A stretch of DNA of 16,931 bases from Flavobacteriales bacterium (GTDB lineage: Bacteria > Bacteroidota > Bacteroidia > Flavobacteriales_D > Crocinitomicaceae): contig CANHQC010000007.1 of the NCBI GenBank assembly GCA_947462695.1, positions 1 to 16,931 on the forward strand, written 5' to 3'. Made by a program: the position numbers and the translations under genes. Numbering within the stretch: the stretch's first letter is position 1; the number at the start of each line of letters is the position of its first letter. A model generated the notes under the pieces. It had not been told where the DNA came from and made no database searches. It saw only the letters and a program-made list of their open reading frames with translations. Shown here piece by piece: positions 6,931 to 14,679 of the stretch.

Positions 6931-7473
6931 ATGTACGGACTTGTTAATAAAGCAATAAAAGACCTTGTAACAACGAATTTTGGCGAGGATAAATGGAAAG
7001 AAATTTGTCGACTTGCTGACCACGTAGAGGAAGATTTTATTGGAATGAATCCGTATCCCGATAAGCTTACTTTTGACCTTGTGACACATGCTTCAACTGT
7101 TTTGAATATGTCACCAGGATCCATTTTAGAAGCATTTGGTGAATATTGGATCTTATATACAGCCGATGAAGGTTACGGTGATTTGATGAACTTAACTGGA
7201 AATACGTTTGTTGAGTTCCTATCTAACTTAGACATGCTCCATTACCGGATTAATAATATCATGCCTGAACTACAAGCGCCTCAGTTTTCAACGAGAAATG
7301 AAACGGAAAACTCTGTAGAATTGGAGTACCGCTCACACCGTGAAGGAATGATCCCAATGCTTTATGGGCTTATTAAAGGATTAGGTAAACGTTTCGAAAT
7401 CACGGTGAGCATTGATCACATTGAACACAAATCAGCAACTAGTGACTGTCACGTCTTTCTTATCAAATGGTAA
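6931..7473 (+). CDS. H-NOX haem protein (nitric oxide sensor)
   Basis: 180-residue stand-alone H-NOX (HNOB) domain, the haem gas sensor shared with soluble guanylate cyclase. Family marks are the MYGLVNKAI start, the proximal haem ligand His104 in LDMLHYRI, and the haem-propionate Y-x-S-x-R motif at Tyr133, Ser135 and Arg137. Length is normal. The segment after Arg137 reads EGMIPMLYGLIKG; at the place of the distal Tyr140 of the O2-binding Thermoanaerobacter H-NOX there is Pro or Met, depending on one gap, so I infer an NO sensor that excludes O2. It lies six bases before the kinase gene, as expected for H-NOX proteins that modulate a cognate histidine kinase in trans. It has no signal peptide and no other domain, so it should be a soluble cytoplasmic protein. 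The promoter carries an FNR-type box. Confidence 0.95.
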   Translation: MYGLVNKAIKDLVTTNFGEDKWKEICRLADHVEEDFIGMNPYPDKLTFDLVTHASTVLNMSPGSILEAFGEYWILYTADEGYGDLMNLTGNTFVEFLSNLDMLHYRINNIMPELQAPQFSTRNETENSVELEYRSHREGMIPMLYGLIKGLGKRFEITVSIDHIEHKSATSDCHVFLIKW

Positions 7474-7479
7474 GTAGTT

Positions 7480-10400
7480 ATGAGTCCTAATGAGGAATAC
7501 GAGCAAAGACGGTTAAACGCACTAAGAAGTTACGATCTTCTCGATTCAGTATCTGAAAAGGAATACGATGAATTAACGGAACTTGCTGCCCAAATATGCG
7601 GAACTCCGGTTGCCTTAGTTAGTCTCATAGATAAAGATCATCAATGGTTCAAGTCGGCACATGGCACGGACTTAACAGGTACTCCGCGAGACACTTCTAT
7701 TTGCTCAACTGCAATTGAAACTCCAGGTGAACCATTAATCATAACAGACGCACGCAAGGATGCTCGTTTCTCAGAATATGCTACTGTGAAAGGATCTCCC
7801 AATGTGGTTTTTTATGCTGGAATTCCTTTGGTCGACTCAGACAACTATGCACTTGGTACCTTGTGCGTAATTGATCAAGTTGAGCGGAAATTAAGTGAAA
7901 AACAGCTGAAAGGATTAAAAACGTTAGCTTCCAATGTGGTCAACCTGATTGAACTAAGGAAAAAAAATAAACAACTCGAACAAGAGAAAAAAAGCATCAA
8001 AGCAGCGCTGGAATTAAACAGTTCGTTCTTCCTCATTTTAAACGTAAAATTGGAAATTTTAAGCGCTGGAGCGAACTTTAGCAAGGTAATCCCTGAATTT
8101 TCAGCACCCTGTGCATTTGATGCGTTTTTTCAATTTGAGGGACAGTTTTCGTGGGAAAAGTTTTTAAATGACGAGTTAACAGAATATTCTAAGTTACTTT
8201 TCCTAAAAGTTAAAAACAGAAACCAACGCTACAAATGCGCTGTAAAACGAATAGGCGATGAATTAATCTTGTCATGTTCACCGGTTATTAATGCGCAATT
8301 TGCACTGAAGGATTACAACCTTACGCTCAACGATTTTCCGCAGCATGATTACATTGCAGAATACCTTTTTTTGCAACAAACGTCTAGTCGCTCATTGGAA
8401 GATTCTAAAAATCTTACGCAAAAATTGATCGAACGCAACAGGCTGTTAGAAGAAGCTCAAAAAGATATCGACACGTTATCTAAGTTTCCTCAGGAGAACC
8501 CAAACGCGGTTTTGCGGTTTGATTATGACCATAAGTTAATTTTCTACAATGCAGCTGCAACAACACATTTTTTGGCCGATTTCAATTTAGCTGAGGATAA
8601 ATTGAATGACGAATCTATCGACGAATTACTGCATGCATCACAGAAATTTGACAAAGAAAATTCCACAAAAGTTATTTCACGAAACGACAGACACTATTCC
8701 ATAACTGCGGTTGCTATTGCTGAAAATAAGTATATAAACATCTATGTTAAAGACATTACAGCGTTTGTTGAAGAGGTAAATCAAAAAGAAATCGAGTTAT
8801 CTCGTTTAAAAGATGAAATAACCGCCCAAAAAGATTTCTATGAGTATATTTTGAATAATATACCCGCAGATATTGGTGTATTTGACAAAAATCACAAATA
8901 TGTTTTTGTCAATCCGAATGGGATTAAAAACCCTGAAATCCGGGAGTTTATGATTGGCAAGGATGATTTTGATTATTGTAAATTCAGGGGAATCCCAGAT
9001 GATTTGGCACATGCTCGAAGAAAAGTCTTTAATTCAATATTAGAATCGAAAAAAATTATCAGTTGGGAGGATGAGATTACAACGAAAGAAGGTCAAAGAG
9101 TCGTTGTATTGCGTGAAATGGGTCCACTCTTCGATGAAGATGGAAATGTGAAATATGTCGTAGGTTACGGCATTCATATTACCGATCGTAAATTGGCTGA
9201 GGAAGAACTCAAAAGAGCCAACGAACGCATGACACTGCTCCAGAATTTCTTGAATAAGACAAGTGATGCGATTCAGGTGGTCGATACCGCTGGCAACACC
9301 ATTTATTTAAATGATATGGCATCGAAGCGATTAGGAATTCCAGCTAATGAGGCAGAAAAATACCATGTCACAGACTATGAAGGAAGATTTAAAGAACCGG
9401 GAAGTTGGCAAGAACACGTAAAGCAACTCTCTGAAATTGGAGAAATGCAAATTGAAGGGGAAAGTTTGAATCAGCAGACTGGTGAGCTAATCCCCATCGA
9501 AGTAAATGTCAAATACGAAGTAATTCAGAACAAAGCATACATCATAGCTGCCACACGAGATATTTCAGAACGCAAAAATGCAGAAGCACGTGAATATGAG
9601 CGAAATCAGCGATTGATGAACCGACAGCGAACATTAGTTGATCTATCACAGCTACCTTCTCACCTTCCGCTTGATGACAGGTTGAAGATCATTCTAGAAC
9701 GGAATGCCGAAATCATGAAGGTCGGACGTGTTGGATTTTGGTACCTAAGTAAAAATGAAGAGCTCATAAAATGCGACTACATATTCGATGGTTCTAGTCA
9801 AACGTTTTTGGATGGAGTGGAAATGTTTACATCAGATTATCCGGCGTATTTCGAACAATTGGCTCTTAATGATGGTATGATTATCGCAAACGACACCTTT
9901 GTTCATCCCGCAACCGAGCAGTTCAAAGAATCTTATTTAAAACCCTTAGGAATTCGATCAATGATGGATATTCCGGTACGCATTGGTGAACGCATATTGG
10001 GAATTATATCACATGAGCACATTGGTGAACCACGAGAATGGCAAAAAGATGAAATTACATTTGCTCGATCCATTGCCGATCTTTTAGCATTAACACTTGA
10101 AAACTCAGAACGAGAGAAGGCAGAGCGTTCTTTAATCGCAAAATCCATCTTCCAAAACCTTTTAATGGAAATTTCTACTAAATACATCAACTTACCGGTT
10201 GAAGAAGTAGATGAAGCTATTAATATATCTCTTGAGAAGATTGGTGAATTTGTTGATGTTGACCGCGTGTATATCTTTAATTATGATCACGTTGACAAAA
10301 CATGTTCCTGTATTTATGAGTGGTGTACAGAGGGTACTTCTGAAGAAATAAATAACTTACAAGGCATTCCATATGAAGAAATTCCAATTTGGTATGATGC

Positions 10401-11718
10401 CCATCAACATGGAAAAGTGTACCATGTACCAAATGTCTCTGAACTAACCGATCAGCTCACAAAAGACATACTTGAGCCGCAAGGAATTAAAAGCATGATT
10501 GCTTTTCCACTTATGCAGAATAACGTTACTGTTGGTTTTGTTGGTTTTGATGCAGTGCGATCCGTGCGAGACTTTAGCGATGATGAGCTTTCATTGCTGA
10601 TGCTTTATTCTCAAATGCTTGCCAATGTCAATATGCGGATTAATCAATTGAGAGAAATTGAACAATCAAAGAAAGCCATTGAACAAATAAACCAAGATCT
10701 AGAAGCTATCGTTGTTGAAAAAACAAAAGCCAATCTCGAGTTAGCTAAATCGATTACAGATCAAGAAAAACTGGTAACACTTGGGGAAATTTCTTCCGGT
10801 ATTGCACACGACTTAAACACGCCGCTTGGAGCTATAAAAAGTGGCGCAGAAAGCGTTCGCTACACACTCGAGCAGTTGTTTAAAGGAAGTATTTGGAAAT
10901 GTACAGAAAGTCAAATTACGGAGGCCTGTACAATCGCAGTTGAATCAGAAGATGATTTATTTATTGGAGGATTGCAGCAAATGCGTGAAACCAGAGCAAT
11001 GGAGGAAATCCTTTTAAGTAAGTATTCAGCTGTAGTTGATGAAACTGAATTGAAGACATTATCCAGCGCACTTGTAAAAGCACGATTTAAACCGTCAGAT
11101 GAACAGTTCATCGCTGAGTTGATGGCCATTGACAATCGATTGGATTATTTGGATGTTATTTTACAAATGAAAACCATTCGAACACTGGTCGATACAATTC
11201 TAAAATCGAGTGATCGTGCTTCTCGGGTGGTTCAAGACCTTCGATCCTTTATCAAGGAACAAAAAAGTACGAAACGCACCACTATTGACCTTCAACAAAA
11301 CATTGGTACCGTATTGAATATTTTTAATTTTGAATTAACGCGGGTTGCCAATGTTGAGTTTTCCCTTTCTGAAAATTGTAAAATTGAAGGCTACGATATT
11401 AAACTCTTCCAATTGTGGTCGAATTTGATAAAAAATGCCCTAGAAGCGATGGAAGAAACAGGACAAAGAGGTTTACTTCGAATCTACGATCAGAAAAAAG
11501 ACAAGGATATTACTATTATTGTTGAAAACAACGGTCCAAAAATTCCGGAAGAGATTCAATCTGAAATCTTCAACAAGTTTTACACGACAAAATCAGCAAA
11601 GAATGGAACTGGACTTGGTTTAAATATTGTAAAAAACATTATTCAAGATCACAATGCCAAAATTGAATTGGATTCTACAGACGAACGTACGCAATTTAAA
11701 ATAACTTTCTCGAGATGA
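7480..11718 (+). CDS. H-NOX-associated multi-sensor histidine kinase (GAF-HNOBA-PAS3-GAF2)
   Basis: 1412-residue soluble kinase with no membrane segment. Domain order by residue: GAF (about 20-167); a region like the HNOBA domain of guanylate cyclase (about 180-300) with Cys-Ser-Pro at 266-268 and LTLNDFPQHD at 281-290; coiled coil (about 300-332); weak PAS (about 340-428); PAS (about 450-572); PAS (about 586-700); GAF (about 715-873); GAF (about 888-1050); coiled coil; then the kinase core. The phospho-acceptor is His1110 in GIAHDLNTPLGAI. About 85 extra residues separate the H-box from the second dimerisation helix (SDRASRVVQDL, from 1243). The ATPase has the N-box (NLIKNALEA, 1315-1323), a deviating G1 box NNGPKIP (1350-1356; Asp replaced by Asn, second Gly by Lys) and an intact G2 box GTGLGL (1376-1381). 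The stop overlaps the regulator start by four bases. It probably reads H-NOX state plus other signals. Confidence 0.95.
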   Translation: MSPNEEYEQRRLNALRSYDLLDSVSEKEYDELTELAAQICGTPVALVSLIDKDHQWFKSAHGTDLTGTPRDTSICSTAIETPGEPLIITDARKDARFSEYATVKGSPNVVFYAGIPLVDSDNYALGTLCVIDQVERKLSEKQLKGLKTLASNVVNLIELRKKNKQLEQEKKSIKAALELNSSFFLILNVKLEILSAGANFSKVIPEFSAPCAFDAFFQFEGQFSWEKFLNDELTEYSKLLFLKVKNRNQRYKCAVKRIGDELILSCSPVINAQFALKDYNLTLNDFPQHDYIAEYLFLQQTSSRSLEDSKNLTQKLIERNRLLEEAQKDIDTLSKFPQENPNAVLRFDYDHKLIFYNAAATTHFLADFNLAEDKLNDESIDELLHASQKFDKENSTKVISRNDRHYSITAVAIAENKYINIYVKDITAFVEEVNQKEIELSRLKDEITAQKDFYEYILNNIPADIGVFDKNHKYVFVNPNGIKNPEIREFMIGKDDFDYCKFRGIPDDLAHARRKVFNSILESKKIISWEDEITTKEGQRVVVLREMGPLFDEDGNVKYVVGYGIHITDRKLAEEELKRANERMTLLQNFLNKTSDAIQVVDTAGNTIYLNDMASKRLGIPANEAEKYHVTDYEGRFKEPGSWQEHVKQLSEIGEMQIEGESLNQQTGELIPIEVNVKYEVIQNKAYIIAATRDISERKNAEAREYERNQRLMNRQRTLVDLSQLPSHLPLDDRLKIILERNAEIMKVGRVGFWYLSKNEELIKCDYIFDGSSQTFLDGVEMFTSDYPAYFEQLALNDGMIIANDTFVHPATEQFKESYLKPLGIRSMMDIPVRIGERILGIISHEHIGEPREWQKDEITFARSIADLLALTLENSEREKAERSLIAKSIFQNLLMEISTKYINLPVEEVDEAINISLEKIGEFVDVDRVYIFNYDHVDKTCSCIYEWCTEGTSEEINNLQGIPYEEIPIWYDAHQHGKVYHVPNVSELTDQLTKDILEPQGIKSMIAFPLMQNNVTVGFVGFDAVRSVRDFSDDELSLLMLYSQMLANVNMRINQLREIEQSKKAIEQINQDLEAIVVEKTKANLELAKSITDQEKLVTLGEISSGIAHDLNTPLGAIKSGAESVRYTLEQLFKGSIWKCTESQITEACTIAVESEDDLFIGGLQQMRETRAMEEILLSKYSAVVDETELKTLSSALVKARFKPSDEQFIAELMAIDNRLDYLDVILQMKTIRTLVDTILKSSDRASRVVQDLRSFIKEQKSTKRTTIDLQQNIGTVLNIFNFELTRVANVEFSLSENCKIEGYDIKLFQLWSNLIKNALEAMEETGQRGLLRIYDQKKDKDITIIVENNGPKIPEEIQSEIFNKFYTTKSAKNGTGLGLNIVKNIIQDHNAKIELDSTDERTQFKITFSR

Positions 11719-12116
11719 AAAATTACTTTAAAAATGCGATAGTTTGCGTGGATGATGATCCGATGATTCTCCAAGTGCTTAGTTTCCAAATTGAAAAACA
11801 TATCAACACATCTGAAACATTAACAGAGTACTTTTCAGATCCGGAAGTTGCTTTGGAACACCTTAATGCAATTAAAGCTGAAGGAATACCTGTTGCTTGT
11901 GCTATAATAGACTATCAAATGCCGAAGATGACGGGTGCACAGTTGATTCGCAAAATGAAAGAACTAGATAATGCAACTGGATTTATTATGCTTTCTGGTC
12001 AAGCGAATGCCGTTCAAATAGATTCACTAATTGAAGAAAAACTGCTGTGTAAATTCATTGCTAAGCCTTGGAATGAAAAGGAACTATTCGATGCGATTAA
12101 TGAACTTATAGTGTAA
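11715..12116 (+). CDS. Single-domain response regulator
   Basis: 133-residue receiver domain without an output domain. The acidic pocket is Asp13-Asp14-Asp15 (CVDDDPMIL), the phospho-acceptor is Asp66 in IIDYQMPKMTG, the switch Ser is Ser94 (MLSGQ), and the conserved Lys is Lys117 in the AKPW motif; all catalytic positions are intact. The KPW signature is frequent in receivers fused to cyclic-di-GMP phosphodiesterases, yet here the protein stops after the receiver's last helix. The ATGA overlap with the kinase gene indicates translational coupling and a cognate pair. The output must go through protein-protein contact, a phosphorelay partner elsewhere, or feedback on the kinase. The stop is only four bases from the convergent TPM gene, leaving no separate terminator. 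Confidence 0.95.
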   Translation: MKNYFKNAIVCVDDDPMILQVLSFQIEKHINTSETLTEYFSDPEVALEHLNAIKAEGIPVACAIIDYQMPKMTGAQLIRKMKELDNATGFIMLSGQANAVQIDSLIEEKLLCKFIAKPWNEKELFDAINELIV

Positions 12117-12120
12117 AACG

Positions 12121-12909
12121 CTACCAGCTACCGCCTGATCCACCACCACCAAAACTTCCACCGCCAAAACCACCAAAACCGCCGCCTGAACCGCCGCCCC
12201 AACCCCTAGAACCGCCACCAAAATATACTCCACCTGAACCGATTGTCCAACCTCCACCTCCACCTCTTTTCCGAGTAAAAAACATAAACAATACAATCAA
12301 GACGATAATAGCAAGAATGACGATTGTAGCAATTGTTTCTTGTCGCGACATTTTACTTGCATATTGATCAGAGTTATACTCACCTTTAGCCAATGACTCT
12401 AGTACCGCTACCCCATTGGTTATCCCTTCGTAAAACTGCTTATTTTCAAATGATGGAAGTAATTCGTTCTGTACAATCTGATTACAGGTAATGTCTGGAA
12501 TTGCGCCTTCTAATCCCCTTCCAACGGCGATAAAAACCTCTCGTTCACCTTCTCCGCCGGTGGGTTTAATTAACAAAACTATTCCGTTATCTTCTTTTTC
12601 GTTGCCAACTCCCCACTTATCACCGATTCGTGTTGCAAAATCCCATGGTTCGTAACCGGCAAGATCATCAACCACGACCACAACAAGTTGATTTGAAGTA
12701 GAATCAGCGAATTGTACCAAACGCTTCTCCAAATCTACCGCTTGTTCGTTTGACAAGAATTCTGGAAACTCAGCTGATAAATTGACATAAAGTCTAGGCG
12801 GAACAGGTGCATTAGGAATATCATTTTGTGCAAATGCTGAAAACGATAGCACTATGAGTAGAATACTCGTTTGAATAAAACGAAAATGACTTCTCAATTG
12901 ATTAATCAT
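12121..12909 (-). CDS. TPM-domain (YgcG-type) membrane protein with Gly-rich tail
   Basis: 262-residue protein with an N-terminal signal sequence (TSILLIVLSFSAFAQ), a TPM domain (about residues 30-180: LSNEQAVDLEKRLVQFAD, then a QLVVVVVDDLAGY strand and KWGVGNEKEDNGIVLLI), one membrane helix (about 192-215), and a tail of roughly 45 residues made mostly of Gly, Ser, Trp and Phe ending GGGGSGGSW. Family knowledge: TPM proteins of the YgcG/Psb32 type act at membranes, some with phosphatase activity or in photosystem repair; the role here is unknown. I chose the ATG at 12909 because it gives a proper signal peptide and overlaps the upstream stop by eight bases; an ATG at 12954 adds 15 poorly fitting residues. 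It is the last gene of the lemA operon. The Gly-rich tail gives low-complexity, repetitive DNA at about 12124-12270. Confidence 0.88.
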   Translation of the reverse strand: MINQLRSHFRFIQTSILLIVLSFSAFAQNDIPNAPVPPRLYVNLSAEFPEFLSNEQAVDLEKRLVQFADSTSNQLVVVVVDDLAGYEPWDFATRIGDKWGVGNEKEDNGIVLLIKPTGGEGEREVFIAVGRGLEGAIPDITCNQIVQNELLPSFENKQFYEGITNGVAVLESLAKGEYNSDQYASKMSRQETIATIVILAIIVLIVLFMFFTRKRGGGGGWTIGSGGVYFGGGSRGWGGGSGGGFGGFGGGSFGGGGSGGSW

Positions 12910-13336
12910 TACCAAAAGAAATCTCGTTGGACAATTCATTTTCTTCGTTTTCATTTGATGGGAAATAAACAGCTAACTCTTTTCCCACCTCTGCAATTCC
13001 AGCACATAACCCCTGAGAAATATTTCCATTTTTAAAATGAGCGATCATCAACGCACATTCATCCTCCCAAAAATGAGGCGGAACAACCTTGTTAAGTGCC
13101 TCATCTCCTACAATGGCAACCTTGTGATCATCTAATGCTAGGTATATCAACGCCGCATTTCGGAATTCTGTTTTATCCATTCCAAGTTGAATAAACAGCT
13201 TCGTTGCTTGATCGAGCGGATCTATCGCACATTTCCGATCGATGTGTACGCGAATCTCTCCGGTAGTTTGTGACTCAGCTTTAGCAATCGCTTGCTGCAC
13301 AGACGCTTGTTCAGCAGGGGTTAACACATGTTTCAT
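12902..13336 (-). CDS. Cytoplasmic TPM-domain protein
   Basis: 144-residue protein consisting mainly of one TPM domain: LTPAEQASVQQAIAKAESQT, then GEIRVHIDRK, LGMDKTEFRNAALIYLALDD and VVPPHFWEDECALMI. It has no signal peptide and no membrane helix, so it should stay in the cytoplasm, in contrast to the secreted/membrane TPM protein encoded next. It ends in an acidic tail (NENEENELSNEISF). The start ATG overlaps the lemA stop by one base (TAATG) and its own stop overlaps the next gene by eight bases, so the three genes are almost certainly one translationally coupled operon. The lemA-TPM-TPM arrangement recurs in Bacteroidota; its function is not known. A chaperone-like or regulatory partnership between the two TPM proteins is possible but not shown. 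Confidence 0.88.
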   Translation of the reverse strand: MKHVLTPAEQASVQQAIAKAESQTTGEIRVHIDRKCAIDPLDQATKLFIQLGMDKTEFRNAALIYLALDDHKVAIVGDEALNKVVPPHFWEDECALMIAHFKNGNISQGLCAGIAEVGKELAVYFPSNENEENELSNEISFGND

Positions 13337-13896
13337 TAAAAACTTACTGTTGGTGCAGTTGCAGCGGATTCAGCAGCTTTAAACGACTCTTTTGCAGGAA
13401 ATGTTTGCTTGTTTAGCAACATGCTATTAAAAAATCCTTCAATATGTGTATTGTAAGATGATACAGCTTGATTATAGTCCGACCGTGCTTTGTTGATTCG
13501 GTTTTCTGTCCCCTCCAATTGTTTCTGTAGGTCTTTAAAATTTTCAGTAGAACGAATTTGCGGATACGCTTCAAAAGCCAGATTAATGGCTGTATTGATT
13601 TCTCTTCCCATCAACTCCATTTCTTCAGGCGTTTTTGCATTTACAATTCCGGCACGTGCATTGGTCACTTTGGTTAAAATTTCTTGTTCATTTTTTGCTG
13701 CACCTTTAACAGTTGCGACCAATTGAGGAACCAAATCAGCGCGACGTTGATACGCAGCTTGCACATTACCCCATGTTTCATCTTCAACTGTTTTCTTCAG
13801 TGCAACAGCCGTATTGTAGTTATTTCGGTAAACAAAAAGTCCGATTAGAAAAACCCCTACAACCGATGCAATACCAATTAATACGTTTCTTGACAT
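13336..13896 (-). CDS. lemA: LemA family membrane protein
   Basis: 186-residue LemA protein. A single hydrophobic helix at about residues 5-22 (VLIGIASVVGVFLIGLFV) anchors the N-terminus in the membrane, and the rest is a helical, probably coiled-coil domain outside the cytoplasm. The family core is clear: WGNVQAAYQRRADLVPQLVA, then GAAKNEQEILTKVTNARAG, and later AYPQIRSTENFKDLQKQLEGTENRI-type sequence with the common NKARSDYNQAVSSYN stretch. The molecular role of LemA is unknown. It is the first gene of the operon with two TPM-domain proteins, overlapping the next start by one base; a promoter element lies at 13918-13925. It is 93 bases downstream of the SDR gene on the same strand and probably transcribed separately. 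Confidence 0.95.
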   Translation of the reverse strand: MSRNVLIGIASVVGVFLIGLFVYRNNYNTAVALKKTVEDETWGNVQAAYQRRADLVPQLVATVKGAAKNEQEILTKVTNARAGIVNAKTPEEMELMGREINTAINLAFEAYPQIRSTENFKDLQKQLEGTENRINKARSDYNQAVSSYNTHIEGFFNSMLLNKQTFPAKESFKAAESAATAPTVSF

Positions 13897-13917
13897 ATTC
13901 TATAAATTAAAATCGAC

Positions 13918-13925
13918 CAAATGTA
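13918..13925 (-). promoter_or_regulatory. -7 promoter element of the lemA operon
   Basis: On the minus strand this reads TACATTTG, a perfect TAnnTTTG match, 21 bases before the lemA ATG. A TTG (plus-strand CAA at 13948-13950) lies 22 bases upstream, slightly longer than the usual 19-21 spacing. It is the best promoter candidate in the 93-base gap, which shows no strong terminator for the photolyase operon. Confidence 0.5.
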
Positions 13926-13989
13926 GGTGAATTCAACGATAACTAAACAAGCCTTAACAAAAAATAGGATATGCATTTTTCGCAACTAA

Positions 13990-14679
13990 TTACATCATAC
14001 GCAGTGCTCCCATACCACCATCAACGGGAAGAATATGCCCTGTAATCCATGCCGAAGAAGGGTTCAGTAAAAAAGTAACAGCATCAGCTAATTCAGATGG
14101 TAATCCAACTTTTTTAAGAGGATTCCGACTTGCTGCAGCGGTTCTTTTTTCTTCTGAACTCAACAATTTTTCAGCTAACGGTGTATCGGTTAACGAAGGT
14201 GCAATGACATTAACTCGAATGGTTGGAGCCCACTCTGCGGCTAATGCTCTTGCCACTCCTTCAAGTGCTCCTTTACTCAGTGCAACAGAGGAATGAAAAG
14301 GCATCCCCGTTGAAACAGCAACAGTCGAAAACGCCACAATTGAAGGATGGTCTCCTTGCTTAAGATTCGAATAGTACTGCTGCGCGCTATGAACGAATCC
14401 CCATGTATTAATCGTTAAATCCTGTTGAAAATCGTCTTCGGTAATTCGGTGAAATGGCTTTAAATTGATACTTCCCGGGAAGTAAACTAAACCGTCGATA
14501 GGGTCAGAAAACACAGGTAAGTTAGATTTAGCGTAGGATTCGACCTGATGCCATTCGTTGCAATAGCCCTGATCTTCCTTCCTTGAAATTCCAATCACAT
14601 AAACTCCTTGTGCATTTAATAATTCGGCTGTTGCTTTAGCCATAGCGCTTGATGCACCAATTAATAGAACTTTTCTCAT
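13990..14679 (-). CDS. Atypical SDR-family protein of the photolyase operon
   Basis: 229-residue protein with the short-chain dehydrogenase/reductase fold but several unusual key positions. The dinucleotide motif near the start reads GASSAMA (residues 8-14), with Ala at the two later glycine positions of GxxxGxG. The NNAG motif is replaced by YFPG (66-69). The structural Asn is kept (Asn91 in INTWG). The catalytic Ser is Thr119. The catalytic Tyr of YxxxK is Val132 (SVALSK) while Lys136 remains. The C-terminal SSAWITGHILPVDGG block is typical of the classical family. I infer that it binds a nucleotide but does not do standard carbonyl reduction, or uses different chemistry. It is the last gene of the cryptochrome/photolyase operon, its ATG overlapping the previous stop by four bases, so a role with these flavoproteins is likely though undefined. 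Confidence 0.9.
   Translation of the reverse strand: MRKVLLIGASSAMAKATAELLNAQGVYVIGISRKEDQGYCNEWHQVESYAKSNLPVFSDPIDGLVYFPGSINLKPFHRITEDDFQQDLTINTWGFVHSAQQYYSNLKQGDHPSIVAFSTVAVSTGMPFHSSVALSKGALEGVARALAAEWAPTIRVNVIAPSLTDTPLAEKLLSSEEKRTAAASRNPLKKVGLPSELADAVTFLLNPSSAWITGHILPVDGGMGALRMM

Noticed and set aside
12124..12290. Repetitive C/A-rich DNA that might look like a tandem repeat or a minus-frame hydrophobic ORF
   Set aside because: It is explained by codons of the Gly-rich tail of the TPM protein; the overlapping Val-rich ORF is a shadow.
12910..12954. Upstream ATG for the Gly-rich TPM protein
   Set aside because: It would place 15 residues before an otherwise normal signal peptide and overlap the preceding gene by 53 bases; the ATG at 12909 gives an 8-base overlap.
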